This document shows positions 26,529 through 34,714 of a stretch of 64,000 nucleotides of DNA, piece by piece. The notes under the pieces were generated by a model, which was given only the letters and a program-made list of their open reading frames with translations, made no database searches and had not been told where the DNA came from. The stretch lies in assembly GCF_011189575.1 (NCBI RefSeq), contig NZ_PUJW01000001.1:310001-374000 (forward strand), read 5' to 3'. How positions within the stretch are numbered: the first letter of the stretch is position 1; the number at the start of each line of letters is the position of its first letter. The DNA is from Photorhabdus cinerea (GTDB taxonomy: Bacteria > Pseudomonadota > Gammaproteobacteria > Enterobacterales > Enterobacteriaceae). The position numbers and the translations under genes were made by a program.

Positions 26529-27244
26529 TACCGTATCTCCCCTTGATAGGTGGATTCTCCGCCGAGGTCATTAATCACCGTCCAGCTTACTTTGGCTGGA
26601 TAATGCCCTCCTTTAAGTAGTAGAGAGAGGTCAGAGAATGGGGAGACCATGTTTTCTTTCTGCTGCGTCATCACCTCCTGTCCACCCACTTTTAGGGAGG
26701 TTAAGGTGATGTAATAAGGTGACGGATTGGTGACCGTGATTCCCGCTGCTGTCGGTTTGAAACGCAGTGAACCAAATCCCTGCTCCGGCGAAACCGACAG
26801 TCTCGACGGGCGATACATCAGCTTAATCGTGTTGGCTATAGCAAACTGTATTCCGCCGGAGACATTCCTCTGGGAGCGATTATCGGATTCAGAGCTTAAC
26901 GGAATGGCCTTCGCCGTAAACCAGAACAGGGATTCCCGATCGGCTGGCAACGACGGGCCAGTTTTGATGATGCGCACCTGATTCTGGCTGTCTGGTTCCA
27001 TACGAAACAGGGGCGGCGTCACCAGAAATGGAGCGGTTTTGTCTCCCGCAGAAGTAGAACTGACTGTCACCTGTATTAAATAGACCGCCTCTTTACTGGT
27101 ATTGCTCACTGAGGCGGTTGTCGCGCGGCTGTCCGCTGGATAGATAATGCGGGTCGTATTGATCCCCACCCCTTCCGCCTGCACGGACATGACCGGGCAA
27201 CCTGACAGAGCGGTCACTATCATTGCTGTCATCAATCTTTTCAC
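26528..27244 (-). CDS. Periplasmic fimbrial chaperone, first copy
   Basis: Typical PapD-like chaperone, 238 residues. It has a signal peptide (MIVTALSGCPVMSVQA), the donor-strand motif of the G1 strand (NQVRIIKTG), the groove motif LPADRESLFWFTAKAIP with the conserved Asp-Arg-Glu-Ser, and TNPSPYYITLTSLKVGG. The short F1-G1 loop puts it in the FGS group. The GTG start at 27244 follows AGGTGA. It is placed between the major and minor subunit genes. Confidence 0.92.
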   Translation of the reverse strand: MKRLMTAMIVTALSGCPVMSVQAEGVGINTTRIIYPADSRATTASVSNTSKEAVYLIQVTVSSTSAGDKTAPFLVTPPLFRMEPDSQNQVRIIKTGPSLPADRESLFWFTAKAIPLSSESDNRSQRNVSGGIQFAIANTIKLMYRPSRLSVSPEQGFGSLRFKPTAAGITVTNPSPYYITLTSLKVGGQEVMTQQKENMVSPFSDLSLLLKGGHYPAKVSWTVINDLGGESTYQGEIR

Positions 27245-27325
27245 TGACTCACCTGAAAATGTCTGGATTGGTATTGCGTAAGTAAGAATTGGGCCTCCCT
27301 GTCCAATTCCACAGCTATGTGTTTC

Positions 27326-27343
27326 TAACGCCTATCGGCGTTA
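27326..27343 (-). promoter_or_regulatory. Hairpin directly after the major fimbrial subunit gene
   Basis: TAACGCC and GGCGTTA form a 7-bp stem with a 4-base loop starting 3 bases after the major subunit stop. Without a T-run it is more likely an RNA-stabilising or partial attenuation structure that raises major subunit output relative to downstream genes. Confidence 0.6.
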
Positions 27344-27345
27344 AA

Positions 27346-27906
27346 TTAGTCATACGCTACTTTCACGGTCAGGTTTGCTTTGGAGTCAGCTGCTTTTACC
27401 GCCGCCGCACCAATCTTAGCCAGCCCTACTTTAAGCGTGATGGCGTTATCACCGGCTACTGCGGCGCTGTATTGGGGATCTTTTAGGTTAATTGCTGCAT
27501 TTGCTGGTAAAACCTTATCATTTATTGTCAGAATAACCGCATGGTCGGTGATTGCAGTATTACCCGCAGCGTTAAGAAGCTGAAAGTAATTACTGGATGA
27601 TGCTAATGCGGTACCGGCAACCGTTAATTTAACGCTTTTCGCGGAACTCCACAGAGGGCATTTTTCCGTTTTAATCGTGACGAATTTTTGCGTGTTAGCT
27701 AAGATTGCTCCATTTCCTACCGCTGTGAAATCAGATACCAAAGCGGTGAGACTAACAGGCTCTATTGCTGCAAACTTACAAGTTTCTGCGGTCACTGAAG
27801 AGCTCACCGCCAGGGTACCGGCACTAACTTCCTCCGCCATAGCCTGCGACATCCCCCCCAGACACAGGGCCGCTATCGCACAGGTCTTCAAAATTTGTTT
27901 TTTCAT
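27346..27906 (-). CDS. Major fimbrial subunit (pilin)
   Basis: First gene of the operon. The 186-residue protein has a clear signal peptide (MKKQILKTCAIAALCLGGMSQAMA). The mature pilin has a disulphide pair (TCKF and KCPL) and an Ala/Val/Thr-rich beta sandwich ending in LTVKVAYD. It is rich in small residues, typical of a fibre-forming major pilin. No recombinase gene or obvious invertible promoter was seen upstream. The name of the fimbrial type cannot be set from sequence alone. Confidence 0.87.
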   Translation of the reverse strand: MKKQILKTCAIAALCLGGMSQAMAEEVSAGTLAVSSSVTAETCKFAAIEPVSLTALVSDFTAVGNGAILANTQKFVTIKTEKCPLWSSAKSVKLTVAGTALASSSNYFQLLNAAGNTAITDHAVILTINDKVLPANAAINLKDPQYSAAVAGDNAITLKVGLAKIGAAAVKAADSKANLTVKVAYD

Positions 27907-28236
27907 TTCATCTATTCCTTTTATCTATTCGATACATTTTGCCTAAAACAACATCACGACAAGTTAAACAATCAGATCGCTAACGCGGTGCGTTTTACTT
28001 GTCATTTGAGTTATTTTGTTTGCTGATTAACTAATCTGAACTTTGGTTAAACCGTCGATAACATATCTATTTCTGAGCGGGAAATATTGAGAGGCAGTTT
28101 GTTCTCTTTTTGAGACAATCAATTATTAGCTTCCGATATACTCAACATTAATACCTAAACGTTATGGTGTCGTGAGTATTTGTTCCTTATTAAATTAATA
28201 TCTGAATTTTAATAATTCCTTCAAAAGGGGGGGAGG
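27907..28236. other. Promoter region of the fimbrial operon
   Basis: 330 bases without a gene between the major subunit and the right inverted repeat. It is AT-rich compared with the operon. I looked for paired inverted repeats that would mark an invertible promoter inside it and saw none. Confidence 0.5.
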
Positions 28237-28252
28237 GGTTCTGTCGCATTAA
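28237..28252 (-). repeat. Right 16-bp inverted repeat flanking the fimbrial island
   Basis: GGTTCTGTCGCATTAA, the exact reverse complement of 20303-20318. Both repeats adjoin a G-rich (here) or C-rich (left) stretch on the operon side, which extends the match imperfectly to about 25 bases. Confidence 0.85.
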
Positions 28253-28353
28253 CAGAGATCTCTCGAACGAAAGTGTTTTGATTGATTTTTATGCGGTCTT
28301 GCCTGGACAGTCATAATAAATCCCTCATATTTGGCTAGGTTAGCTAAGTGTAA

Positions 28354-28388
28354 TAAAAAAAATGCCGGAATAACCGGCAATTTTTTGT
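28354..28388 (-). terminator. Terminator after ygdQ
   Basis: TTGCCGG and CCGGCA(A) form a stem flanked on both sides by A and T runs, so it can work in both directions. On the minus strand it closes the ygdQ transcript. Confidence 0.85.
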
Positions 28389-28478
28389 TATATGGAATTT
28401 AGATGCCGCAATACTGAACAGGGCTTTGGTAAAATACTTTTTATATTAGAGAATGATATTTTTGGCGTTATTGTAACG

Positions 28479-29198
28479 CTACTTCTTATTTCTTTTCTTT
28501 TTTCCACGCATCAGGTTCAGTGTTTCCACTGTCATTGAGAAGAACATTGCAAAATAGATGTAACCTTTAGGTATGTGTACCTGTACGCTTTCCAGAATAA
28601 GGGTAAAACCCACAAGTATCAGGAATGACAGTGCGAGCATTTTTACTGAAGGGTGACGGTCAACGAACTCTCCGATAGGACGAGCCGCCAGCATCATAAC
28701 TCCGACAGCGGTTACAACGGCTGCCATCATAATAAACAGATGATCGGACAGACCAACAGCGGTAATGACAGAGTCCAGGCTGAAAATAATATCCAACAGC
28801 ATAATCTGAGTGATAGCACCAAAGAAAGAGTGAACAGGGCGTTTTAAGTCTCCTTCATCTCCGCCTTCAATGGCTTCATGAATTTCTTTACTGGCTTTCC
28901 ATATGAGGAATAGTCCGCCAAAGAATAGGATCAGATCGCGCGCAGAAATGTCATGTTCAAAAATGGTTAATATCGGGTAGGTTAGCTGGATAACCCAAGC
29001 AATGGATGCCAATAGCGCCAGGCGCATCAACATTGCTCCCATTAGCCCGATTTTGCGTGCTTTATTTTGTTGATGGGTAGGGAGTTTTGCGACAACAAGT
29101 GACAAAAAGATGATGTTATCAATCCCTAAAACGATTTCCAGAATTGTCAGGGTGGCAAGCGCCATCCAAGCATGGGGATCAACGATCCATTCTAACAT
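28479..29198 (-). CDS. ygdQ: TerC-family integral membrane protein YgdQ
   Basis: Inner-membrane protein of the TerC family with about seven helices over 239 residues. TerC-like proteins are linked to metal ion homeostasis, but the function of YgdQ is not established. The conserved acidic membrane motifs are present: LEIVLGIDNIIFLS near residue 21 and DIIFSLDSVITAVGLSD near 135. The sequence aligns end to end with E. coli YgdQ, and as there it neighbours mutH. Confidence 0.93.
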   Translation of the reverse strand: MLEWIVDPHAWMALATLTILEIVLGIDNIIFLSLVVAKLPTHQQNKARKIGLMGAMLMRLALLASIAWVIQLTYPILTIFEHDISARDLILFFGGLFLIWKASKEIHEAIEGGDEGDLKRPVHSFFGAITQIMLLDIIFSLDSVITAVGLSDHLFIMMAAVVTAVGVMMLAARPIGEFVDRHPSVKMLALSFLILVGFTLILESVQVHIPKGYIYFAMFFSMTVETLNLMRGKKKRNKK

Positions 29199-29290
29199 TG
29201 TGTATTAAGACCTTAAGGTAAAGACTTAATTATACGCGTGATTGAATGCAAGGTAAGTATATCAATGAAAAAAATGATCGAATATTGATG

Positions 29291-29977
29291 TTAAATCAAG
29301 AAATGACGAGCCAATAAAGGAGCCGTAAAATTTTTCCTCAGATAAAACCCTCGGGGCAGAGTCATAATGGGTTGGCCGTGTATTCCGATTGCTTCGGTTA
29401 ATGCTTTGCTATTGGCTGCTTTAGGGCGTAACTGTAAGACTTCACCATGACGGGCTGTCACACTTTCTACTTTGCCAAGTGCGATAAAATCCATCAATTC
29501 TTCCCAGTCACGACGCAGTAACTCTTCTTCTTCTTTATTGGGACTCCATAACAGGGGGGAACCAACCCGGCGTTTAGCCAAAGGAATGTCCCGTTCACCT
29601 TCAACGGGTATCCACAGCACTCGTGATAACTTGCGTCTGACGTGACAACTTTGCCAGGTAATACCACTGTTCCCGGTTAATGGTGCAACGCAAACAAACG
29701 TTGTTTCCAAAGGATAGCCTTTTCTGTCTACAGGGATAGTTTTAAGTTCAACACCGATGTGTTCAAAATCCTGCTCGGGTTTACTGCCGGCGCTGGCGCC
29801 AAGATAGTATTCCAGCAACATTCCTACCCAGCCTTTATCTCGTTTCAGATTGGGAGGGATAGGTAAATCGGCTTTTGTCGCGAGTTCTCCCATTGATAAA
29901 CCAGCCAAAAGTTGGGCGCATTCAAATAACTGTTGTTCGTTGTCCGGTGGAAGGGGCGGGGCAAAACGTGTGTTCAT
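29291..29977 (-). CDS. mutH: DNA mismatch repair endonuclease MutH
   Basis: MutH nicks the unmethylated strand at hemimethylated GATC sites after activation by MutS and MutL. The 228-residue protein keeps the catalytic Asp, Glu and Lys in DFEHIGVELKTIP near residues 70-80, as well as the C-terminal helix region that contacts MutL. The start ATG 29977 has only a weak ribosome-binding site. The ygdQ gene lies 92 bases downstream. Confidence 0.96.
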   Translation of the reverse strand: MNTRFAPPLPPDNEQQLFECAQLLAGLSMGELATKADLPIPPNLKRDKGWVGMLLEYYLGASAGSKPEQDFEHIGVELKTIPVDRKGYPLETTFVCVAPLTGNSGITWQSCHVRRKLSRVLWIPVEGERDIPLAKRRVGSPLLWSPNKEEEELLRRDWEELMDFIALGKVESVTARHGEVLQLRPKAANSKALTEAIGIHGQPIMTLPRGFYLRKNFTAPLLARHFLI

Positions 29978-30562
29978 TTAGGGATATCCGTTTTTAGGTC
30001 AAAAAATAGCCTTGCTGTTTGTGAATAATAAATCTGGATTTTACACAGTCACTAACAGAGTGATAATAGCATGATATATAAACATTTTTTATTGCTGTTT
30101 GGATTATTGTAAGATTGACTGACACTATTGTTCACCGATTGCCGGTAATAATGAACAGGATTTTACACCATGTTATCCACAGTTTTATGGGATAAGTAGA
30201 CAAAAATGAGATCACTGGTTTGATTTACAGCCTTGACTAACATATTTCTCTACAAAAAACCCTGTTTTTTGTTTAACTAAAAAGCATAACCTGTGGATAA
30301 TGTTATTGTTGGTTGTTTTTTGTTCTTGTTGACTAATGTTACCGGTTATAGCAATGGCTGACGCCAAAAATAACGGGGTAAATAACTGCTATTTCAATGA
30401 AAAATAAATACAATTTCATTCTTTGTTTATAGGTTGATAATTCATAATATAAAGCTATACCTGAATTACCCCTGCCTTTTTCACATAGATATCCACAGAA
30501 AAAGTGAATAAAAGCAGATGTGTATACCTGTGTATGTTCATAACTGTGGCCTTTTCTGTGAA
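29978..30562. other. 585-base intergenic region with several DnaA-box-like 9-mers
   Basis: AT-rich, no gene found. It holds two perfect TTATCCACA sites (30173-30181 plus, 30292-30300 minus), two sites fitting TTWTNCACA (30020-30028 minus, 30039-30047 plus) and one near match ATATCCACA (30489-30497). There is no dnaA, gidA or mnmG neighbour, so it is not the usual origin context. Confidence 0.5.
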
Positions 30563-32224
30563 TTACCCTTCATATGGGTTAAACCAGGCAGATTTGAAAT
30601 CAAACCAGCCAAAGGTGTTCATTTTTACTCCTCGCATACTTCTCTGTCCTTGTAGTTCAAGCCAGTGGTGGAATAGCGGATAAAGCCAGTGTTTATCGAC
30701 TATTTTTTGGCACCATTCTTCAAGCGATAATTCTTGCTGTCGCCATTGTGAGACTTCTTTATCTAAGTTATCCCCAAGACATTTTTTCAATAATGGCATC
30801 TCATACAATGTGGCAAACAGTGAAAATTCCAGTGGGTTATAAAAATTGGCGGTAGCAAGCCAGAGGTCACTTTCGGCGTTACCATTGAACCATGTGTCAT
30901 AATCCACGATGTTGATTTTCAGTTCGACTCTGCATTTTTTCAGGATGGTTTGAAGGATTTGACTGATTGTGTGGTATTCGTGGTGTTGATGATAAAGAGT
31001 TACGGTCAGATGGGTAATATCTTCTGGTTTATCTAACTCTGCTATTAGCTTACTGTGATGCCAGCGTAGTAATAAGCCGTATGCCGGTGACCAATGTCGC
31101 TGATAGAAAGGGTCACAATGTGCCAACAGATTTATTGGTGTTAATAGGCTGCATAGCCACTGGCGAACATCTTCTCTTTTACATTTATCAGAACGGTGGT
31201 CATGCAGTAGGAAATAACAGCCTTCTTCTATCCTGCTTTCTAACGAATTATTACCTGTACTATCGCTTTCCAGGTGTAGGGTTGTACAGACTAGTTTTTC
31301 CGCTAACTCTGGCAGAACCCATATATTCACCTCATCAATCAGCGCTCGAAAGCCAAAATAATTATCAAAGGCTCGGATTTGCAGTTTCTGAGAGCTATTT
31401 TTGACTACTTGGTAAGGACCCGTTCCTACTGGCATACGAGCAAAGTTCGGTAGTTGATGCCATTCTTGCGGCAAAATCATGGCATGTGGACTACCAATTA
31501 ATAAAGGGAGCCAGTGATCGGGTTCTGAAAGAAAAATATCAATTACGTGTGGTGTCGGTGTTGTTACTTTTTCAATGTGGGAGAAAAGAGGCTGGTTACT
31601 TAATCTTTGTATCGAAGCAATGACATCTGCCATCTGTAATTCTCTTCCATGATGAAAATGGATGGCTGGTCGCAGATAAAATCGCCAATGATTTGGCGAT
31701 ATCTGTTGCCAGTGATGAGCCAAATCAGCTTCTGGTTCCCCATTTTCCTCATTTATGCGTGTCAGGCTATTAAATATCTGCCTGACTAGATGAATTTCAG
31801 AACGGCGTAAAGGTGAGCCGGGTAGAAGGTTAAGGAAAGGGCGATAATAGAGTATCCGTAGAAGGTTTTTTCCTTGCCGGAAACGGCGTTCAATCTGGGA
31901 TAACACCATCTGACGAACGGCATCTTTATCACCAACGAGTTGAACTAGCTTTTCAATATTCTGCTGTTCAAGTAATTCTTCAGCTCGTTGTTGCTGGAGT
32001 TCTCGACCGTCACGCAAGAAATTCAGTTGAGAACGTTTCCCTCGACCGGATTCTGCTTGCCATTGTAACCAGCCGGCTTTCTGCATATTGTTGAGCAGTG
32101 AGCGGATATGGCGCTTTGAACAATGCAAGATATTTGCCAGTTCCTGTAATGTTGTTTCAGCCTCTTTTCCTTGATGATGTTGCCATAGTCTGATGAATTG
32201 TTGTTGTAAACGTGGGCTGGGCAT
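30563..32224 (-). CDS. sgrR: SgrR, transcriptional activator of sgrS
   Basis: SgrR senses glucose-phosphate stress and activates the small RNA sgrS. The 553 residues align with E. coli SgrR throughout: an N-terminal winged-helix DNA-binding domain (MPSPRLQQQFIRLWQ to SGRGKRSQL), then a solute-binding-protein-like domain (RSEIHLVRQIFNSLTRINEENG, and the C-terminal SMRGVKMNTFGWFDFKSAW). The gene is divergent from sgrS across a short shared promoter region, as in E. coli. In E. coli SgrR is autorepressed. Confidence 0.95.
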   Translation of the reverse strand: MPSPRLQQQFIRLWQHHQGKEAETTLQELANILHCSKRHIRSLLNNMQKAGWLQWQAESGRGKRSQLNFLRDGRELQQQRAEELLEQQNIEKLVQLVGDKDAVRQMVLSQIERRFRQGKNLLRILYYRPFLNLLPGSPLRRSEIHLVRQIFNSLTRINEENGEPEADLAHHWQQISPNHWRFYLRPAIHFHHGRELQMADVIASIQRLSNQPLFSHIEKVTTPTPHVIDIFLSEPDHWLPLLIGSPHAMILPQEWHQLPNFARMPVGTGPYQVVKNSSQKLQIRAFDNYFGFRALIDEVNIWVLPELAEKLVCTTLHLESDSTGNNSLESRIEEGCYFLLHDHRSDKCKREDVRQWLCSLLTPINLLAHCDPFYQRHWSPAYGLLLRWHHSKLIAELDKPEDITHLTVTLYHQHHEYHTISQILQTILKKCRVELKINIVDYDTWFNGNAESDLWLATANFYNPLEFSLFATLYEMPLLKKCLGDNLDKEVSQWRQQELSLEEWCQKIVDKHWLYPLFHHWLELQGQRSMRGVKMNTFGWFDFKSAWFNPYEG

Positions 32225-32284
32225 AAAAGAGGAACTCCGTAGTATTATTGATCAATTTTTGTTTCCTTATATTGAGCAGATAAT

Positions 32285-32394
32285 TAACAGTATTGAAAGT
32301 AGCTCAATAGGCCAGAACGATATCTGGCTTCTCCCCCAATTTTCTTGAGTAATGGTGATTTGCCAGCCAGTAAGCAAGCTTACTGGCTTTTTTT
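32285..32394 (+). ncRNA. sgrS: SgrS small RNA, short form
   Basis: SgrS pairs with ptsG mRNA through Hfq and blocks glucose transporter synthesis during sugar-phosphate stress. The 3' part holds the seed TTGAGTAATGGTGA (32345-32358), matching the E. coli seed apart from a base, followed by the terminator stem GCCAGTAAG/CTTACTGGC and seven T. The 5' end is estimated; a small hairpin (GCCAGA/TCTGGC) precedes the seed. No ATG frame exists for the SgrT peptide, so this copy would act only by base pairing. Confidence 0.75.
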
Positions 32395-32634
32395 CTTATT
32401 GTACATTGTGTGTGTTGTTATTCTGTTGTTGTGATTAACATTCACATAATAGAAGTCAGTATGGGGAAATTTAGATATTTTATTCTGTATTGTTTCTATT
32501 TTATGCATCGATTCAAAATTGAGTAGCAATCTGATGTTGGTTGAATTTTGTCTAGGTGCTGTTGTTGCTCTTGTGTATCAATTTCTGCAATGCTTTAAGC
32601 TAACGCTAAGGCATTTCTTCTACCTGGGTGATAA
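32395..32634. other. Gap where setA lies in E. coli
   Basis: About 240 bases without a gene between sgrS and the leu terminator. In E. coli the sugar efflux gene setA is found here; no trace of it is visible. Confidence 0.6.
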
Positions 32635-32665
32635 GAAAATCCCGCAGCAGAAAACTACGGGATTA
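32635..32665 (-). terminator. Terminator of the leuABCD operon
   Basis: On the minus strand AATCCCGTAG pairs with CTGCGGGATT and a T-rich tract follows, about 25 bases beyond the leuD stop. Confidence 0.85.
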
Positions 32666-32689
32666 ATCGATGAATAAATAAAGAAAAGA

Positions 32690-33292
32690 TTAACGCAAGA
32701 AAGCCGGCTGCTCCTGCTCGTAGGCTATTATGTCATCCAGATGTTGTAATGTCAGACCGATGCTATCCAAGCCATTCATCATGCAGTGACGCCGGAAGTT
32801 GTCGATTTCAAAGTCATAACTTTTATTACCAGCATGCACTTTCTGTTGTCCCAAATCGATGGTAAAACGACAAACTTGGTTTTGCTGAACCAGTTCGAAT
32901 AGTTCATCTACATCTTTATCGTCTAATTTCACTGGCAGTAACTGGTTGTTGAAGGCGTTACCGTAGAAAATATCTGCAAAACTTGGAGCAATAACAACTT
33001 TAAAACCATAATCCGTCAATGCCCAAGGTGCGTGTTCACGGGAGGAGCCGCAACCAAAGTTTTCACGGGCTAGAAGGATACTGGCACCTTGATAACAGGG
33101 CAGATTTAATACGAATTCAGGATTCGGTTTCTCTCCTGCATCATCAAGGAAACGCCAGTCGTGAAACAGATGGCAACCAAATCCGGTACGGGTAACTTTC
33201 TGCAAAAATTGTTTGGGAATAATGGCATCGGTATCAACGTTTGCGGCATCTAAAGGAGCAACTAAGCCAGTATGCTGAATAAATTTTTCCAT
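32690..33292 (-). CDS. leuD: 3-isopropylmalate dehydratase small subunit
   Basis: LeuD forms with LeuC the isomerase that converts 2-isopropylmalate to 3-isopropylmalate in leucine synthesis. The 200-residue swivel domain has the family motifs NVDTDAIIPKQFL near residue 19 and ENFGCGSSREHAPWAL near 77. It is the last gene of the operon, 11 bases after leuC, with AAGGAG before its ATG. Confidence 0.96.
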   Translation of the reverse strand: MEKFIQHTGLVAPLDAANVDTDAIIPKQFLQKVTRTGFGCHLFHDWRFLDDAGEKPNPEFVLNLPCYQGASILLARENFGCGSSREHAPWALTDYGFKVVIAPSFADIFYGNAFNNQLLPVKLDDKDVDELFELVQQNQVCRFTIDLGQQKVHAGNKSYDFEIDNFRRHCMMNGLDSIGLTLQHLDDIIAYEQEQPAFLR

Positions 33293-33303
33293 AATTTTCT
33301 CCT

Positions 33304-34713
33304 TTATGACTTCTGTACAGAATTACGTACATCAATAAAATGGCCGTTAATCGCTGCCGCAGCTGCCATTGCTGGGCTAACCAGGTGTGTACGTCCCCCA
33401 CGCCCCTGACGTCCTTCAAAGTTGCGGTTACTGGTTGAAGCACAGCGTTCACCCGGTTGCAGGCGGTCATTATTCATTGCCAAACACATTGAACATCCGG
33501 GTAAACGCCATTCAAAACCGGCATCCATGAAGATTTTATCCAAACCTTCCTCTTCCGCTTGTGCTTGAACTGGGCCTGATCCCGGAACAACGATCGCCTG
33601 AACACCTAGGGCAACTTTATGGCCTTGCGCGATAGCTGCCGCAGCCCGTAAATCTTCAATACGGGAATTGGTGCAGGAACCAATAAAGACTTTATCAATT
33701 TTCACATCCGTCAGCTTAATACCGGGTTTCAAATCCATATAAGCCAGTGCTTTTTCAGCAGATGCGCGTTCAACAGGATCAATGAAAGATTCTGGTGCAG
33801 GAATTGCCTGATCAATAGCGATTACTTGTCCTGGGTTTGTTCCCCATGTGACCTGTGGGGAGATCTCTTCTGCATTAATAGTTACAGTTGTGTCATATTG
33901 TGCGTTAGGATCGGATTTTAGCGTCTTCCAGTAAGCAACAGCTTGTTCCCACAGCGCTCCTTTTGGTGAGAACTGGCGGCCTTTCATATAAGTAAAAGTA
34001 GTTTCATCTGGCGCAACTAAACCTGCTTTAGCACCCATTTCAATTGCCATATTACATAAGGTCATCCGGCCTTCCATGCTAAGTGCTTCAATCGCTTTAC
34101 CAAAGAATTCAACAACATAACCTGTACCACCTGCACTGCCTGTTTTGCCGATGATTGCCAAAACGATATCTTTGGCGGTAATAGCATCACCGACATTGCC
34201 AACAACTTCTATTTTCATGGTCTTAGCACGAGCTTGTTTCAGGGTTTGAGTTGCCAGTACATGCTCAACTTCAGAAGTGCCAATACCGAATGCTAATGAG
34301 CCGAATGCGCCATGGGTTGCGGTATGTGAGTCACCACACACGATAGTCATTCCGGGCAGGGTCATACCTTGTTCCGGTCCGATCACATGAACAATTCCCT
34401 GGTAGGGGTGGTTTAAGTCATATAATGTGATACCAAATTCGGCGCAGTTTTTCATCAACTCTTGCATCTGAATACGTGCCATATCACCACAGGCGTTTAT
34501 ATCTTTTGTTTGTGTGGAGACGTTATGATCCATTGTGGCGAACGTTTTACTGGGTTGATGAACTGGGCGACCTTTGGTGCGTAAACCATCAAAAGCTTGC
34601 GGGGAGGTTACTTCGTGAACCAGATGACGATCAATATAGAGTAACGGGATTTCATTTGGTACTTCCCGGACGATATGAGCATCATATAATTTCTGATATA
34701 AAGTCTTAGTCAT
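33304..34713 (-). CDS. leuC: 3-isopropylmalate dehydratase large subunit
   Basis: The [4Fe-4S]-cluster subunit of isopropylmalate isomerase, an aconitase homologue. The three cluster cysteines are in VFIGSCTNSRIEDL near residue 347 and GCSMCLAMN near 407-410. The active-site region CGDSHTATHGAFG is near 128. Length is 469 aa against 466 in E. coli. It lies one base downstream of leuB and is coupled to leuD. Confidence 0.97.
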   Translation of the reverse strand: MTKTLYQKLYDAHIVREVPNEIPLLYIDRHLVHEVTSPQAFDGLRTKGRPVHQPSKTFATMDHNVSTQTKDINACGDMARIQMQELMKNCAEFGITLYDLNHPYQGIVHVIGPEQGMTLPGMTIVCGDSHTATHGAFGSLAFGIGTSEVEHVLATQTLKQARAKTMKIEVVGNVGDAITAKDIVLAIIGKTGSAGGTGYVVEFFGKAIEALSMEGRMTLCNMAIEMGAKAGLVAPDETTFTYMKGRQFSPKGALWEQAVAYWKTLKSDPNAQYDTTVTINAEEISPQVTWGTNPGQVIAIDQAIPAPESFIDPVERASAEKALAYMDLKPGIKLTDVKIDKVFIGSCTNSRIEDLRAAAAIAQGHKVALGVQAIVVPGSGPVQAQAEEEGLDKIFMDAGFEWRLPGCSMCLAMNNDRLQPGERCASTSNRNFEGRQGRGGRTHLVSPAMAAAAAINGHFIDVRNSVQKS

Positions 34714-34714
34714 A

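Noticed and set aside
27907..28236. Invertible promoter like the one known for Photorhabdus mad fimbriae
   Set aside because: No paired inverted repeats inside the promoter region and no recombinase gene next to the operon.
29978..30562. Chromosomal or plasmid replication origin
   Set aside because: DnaA-like boxes are present but there are no 13-mer array, GATC cluster or origin-type neighbour genes.
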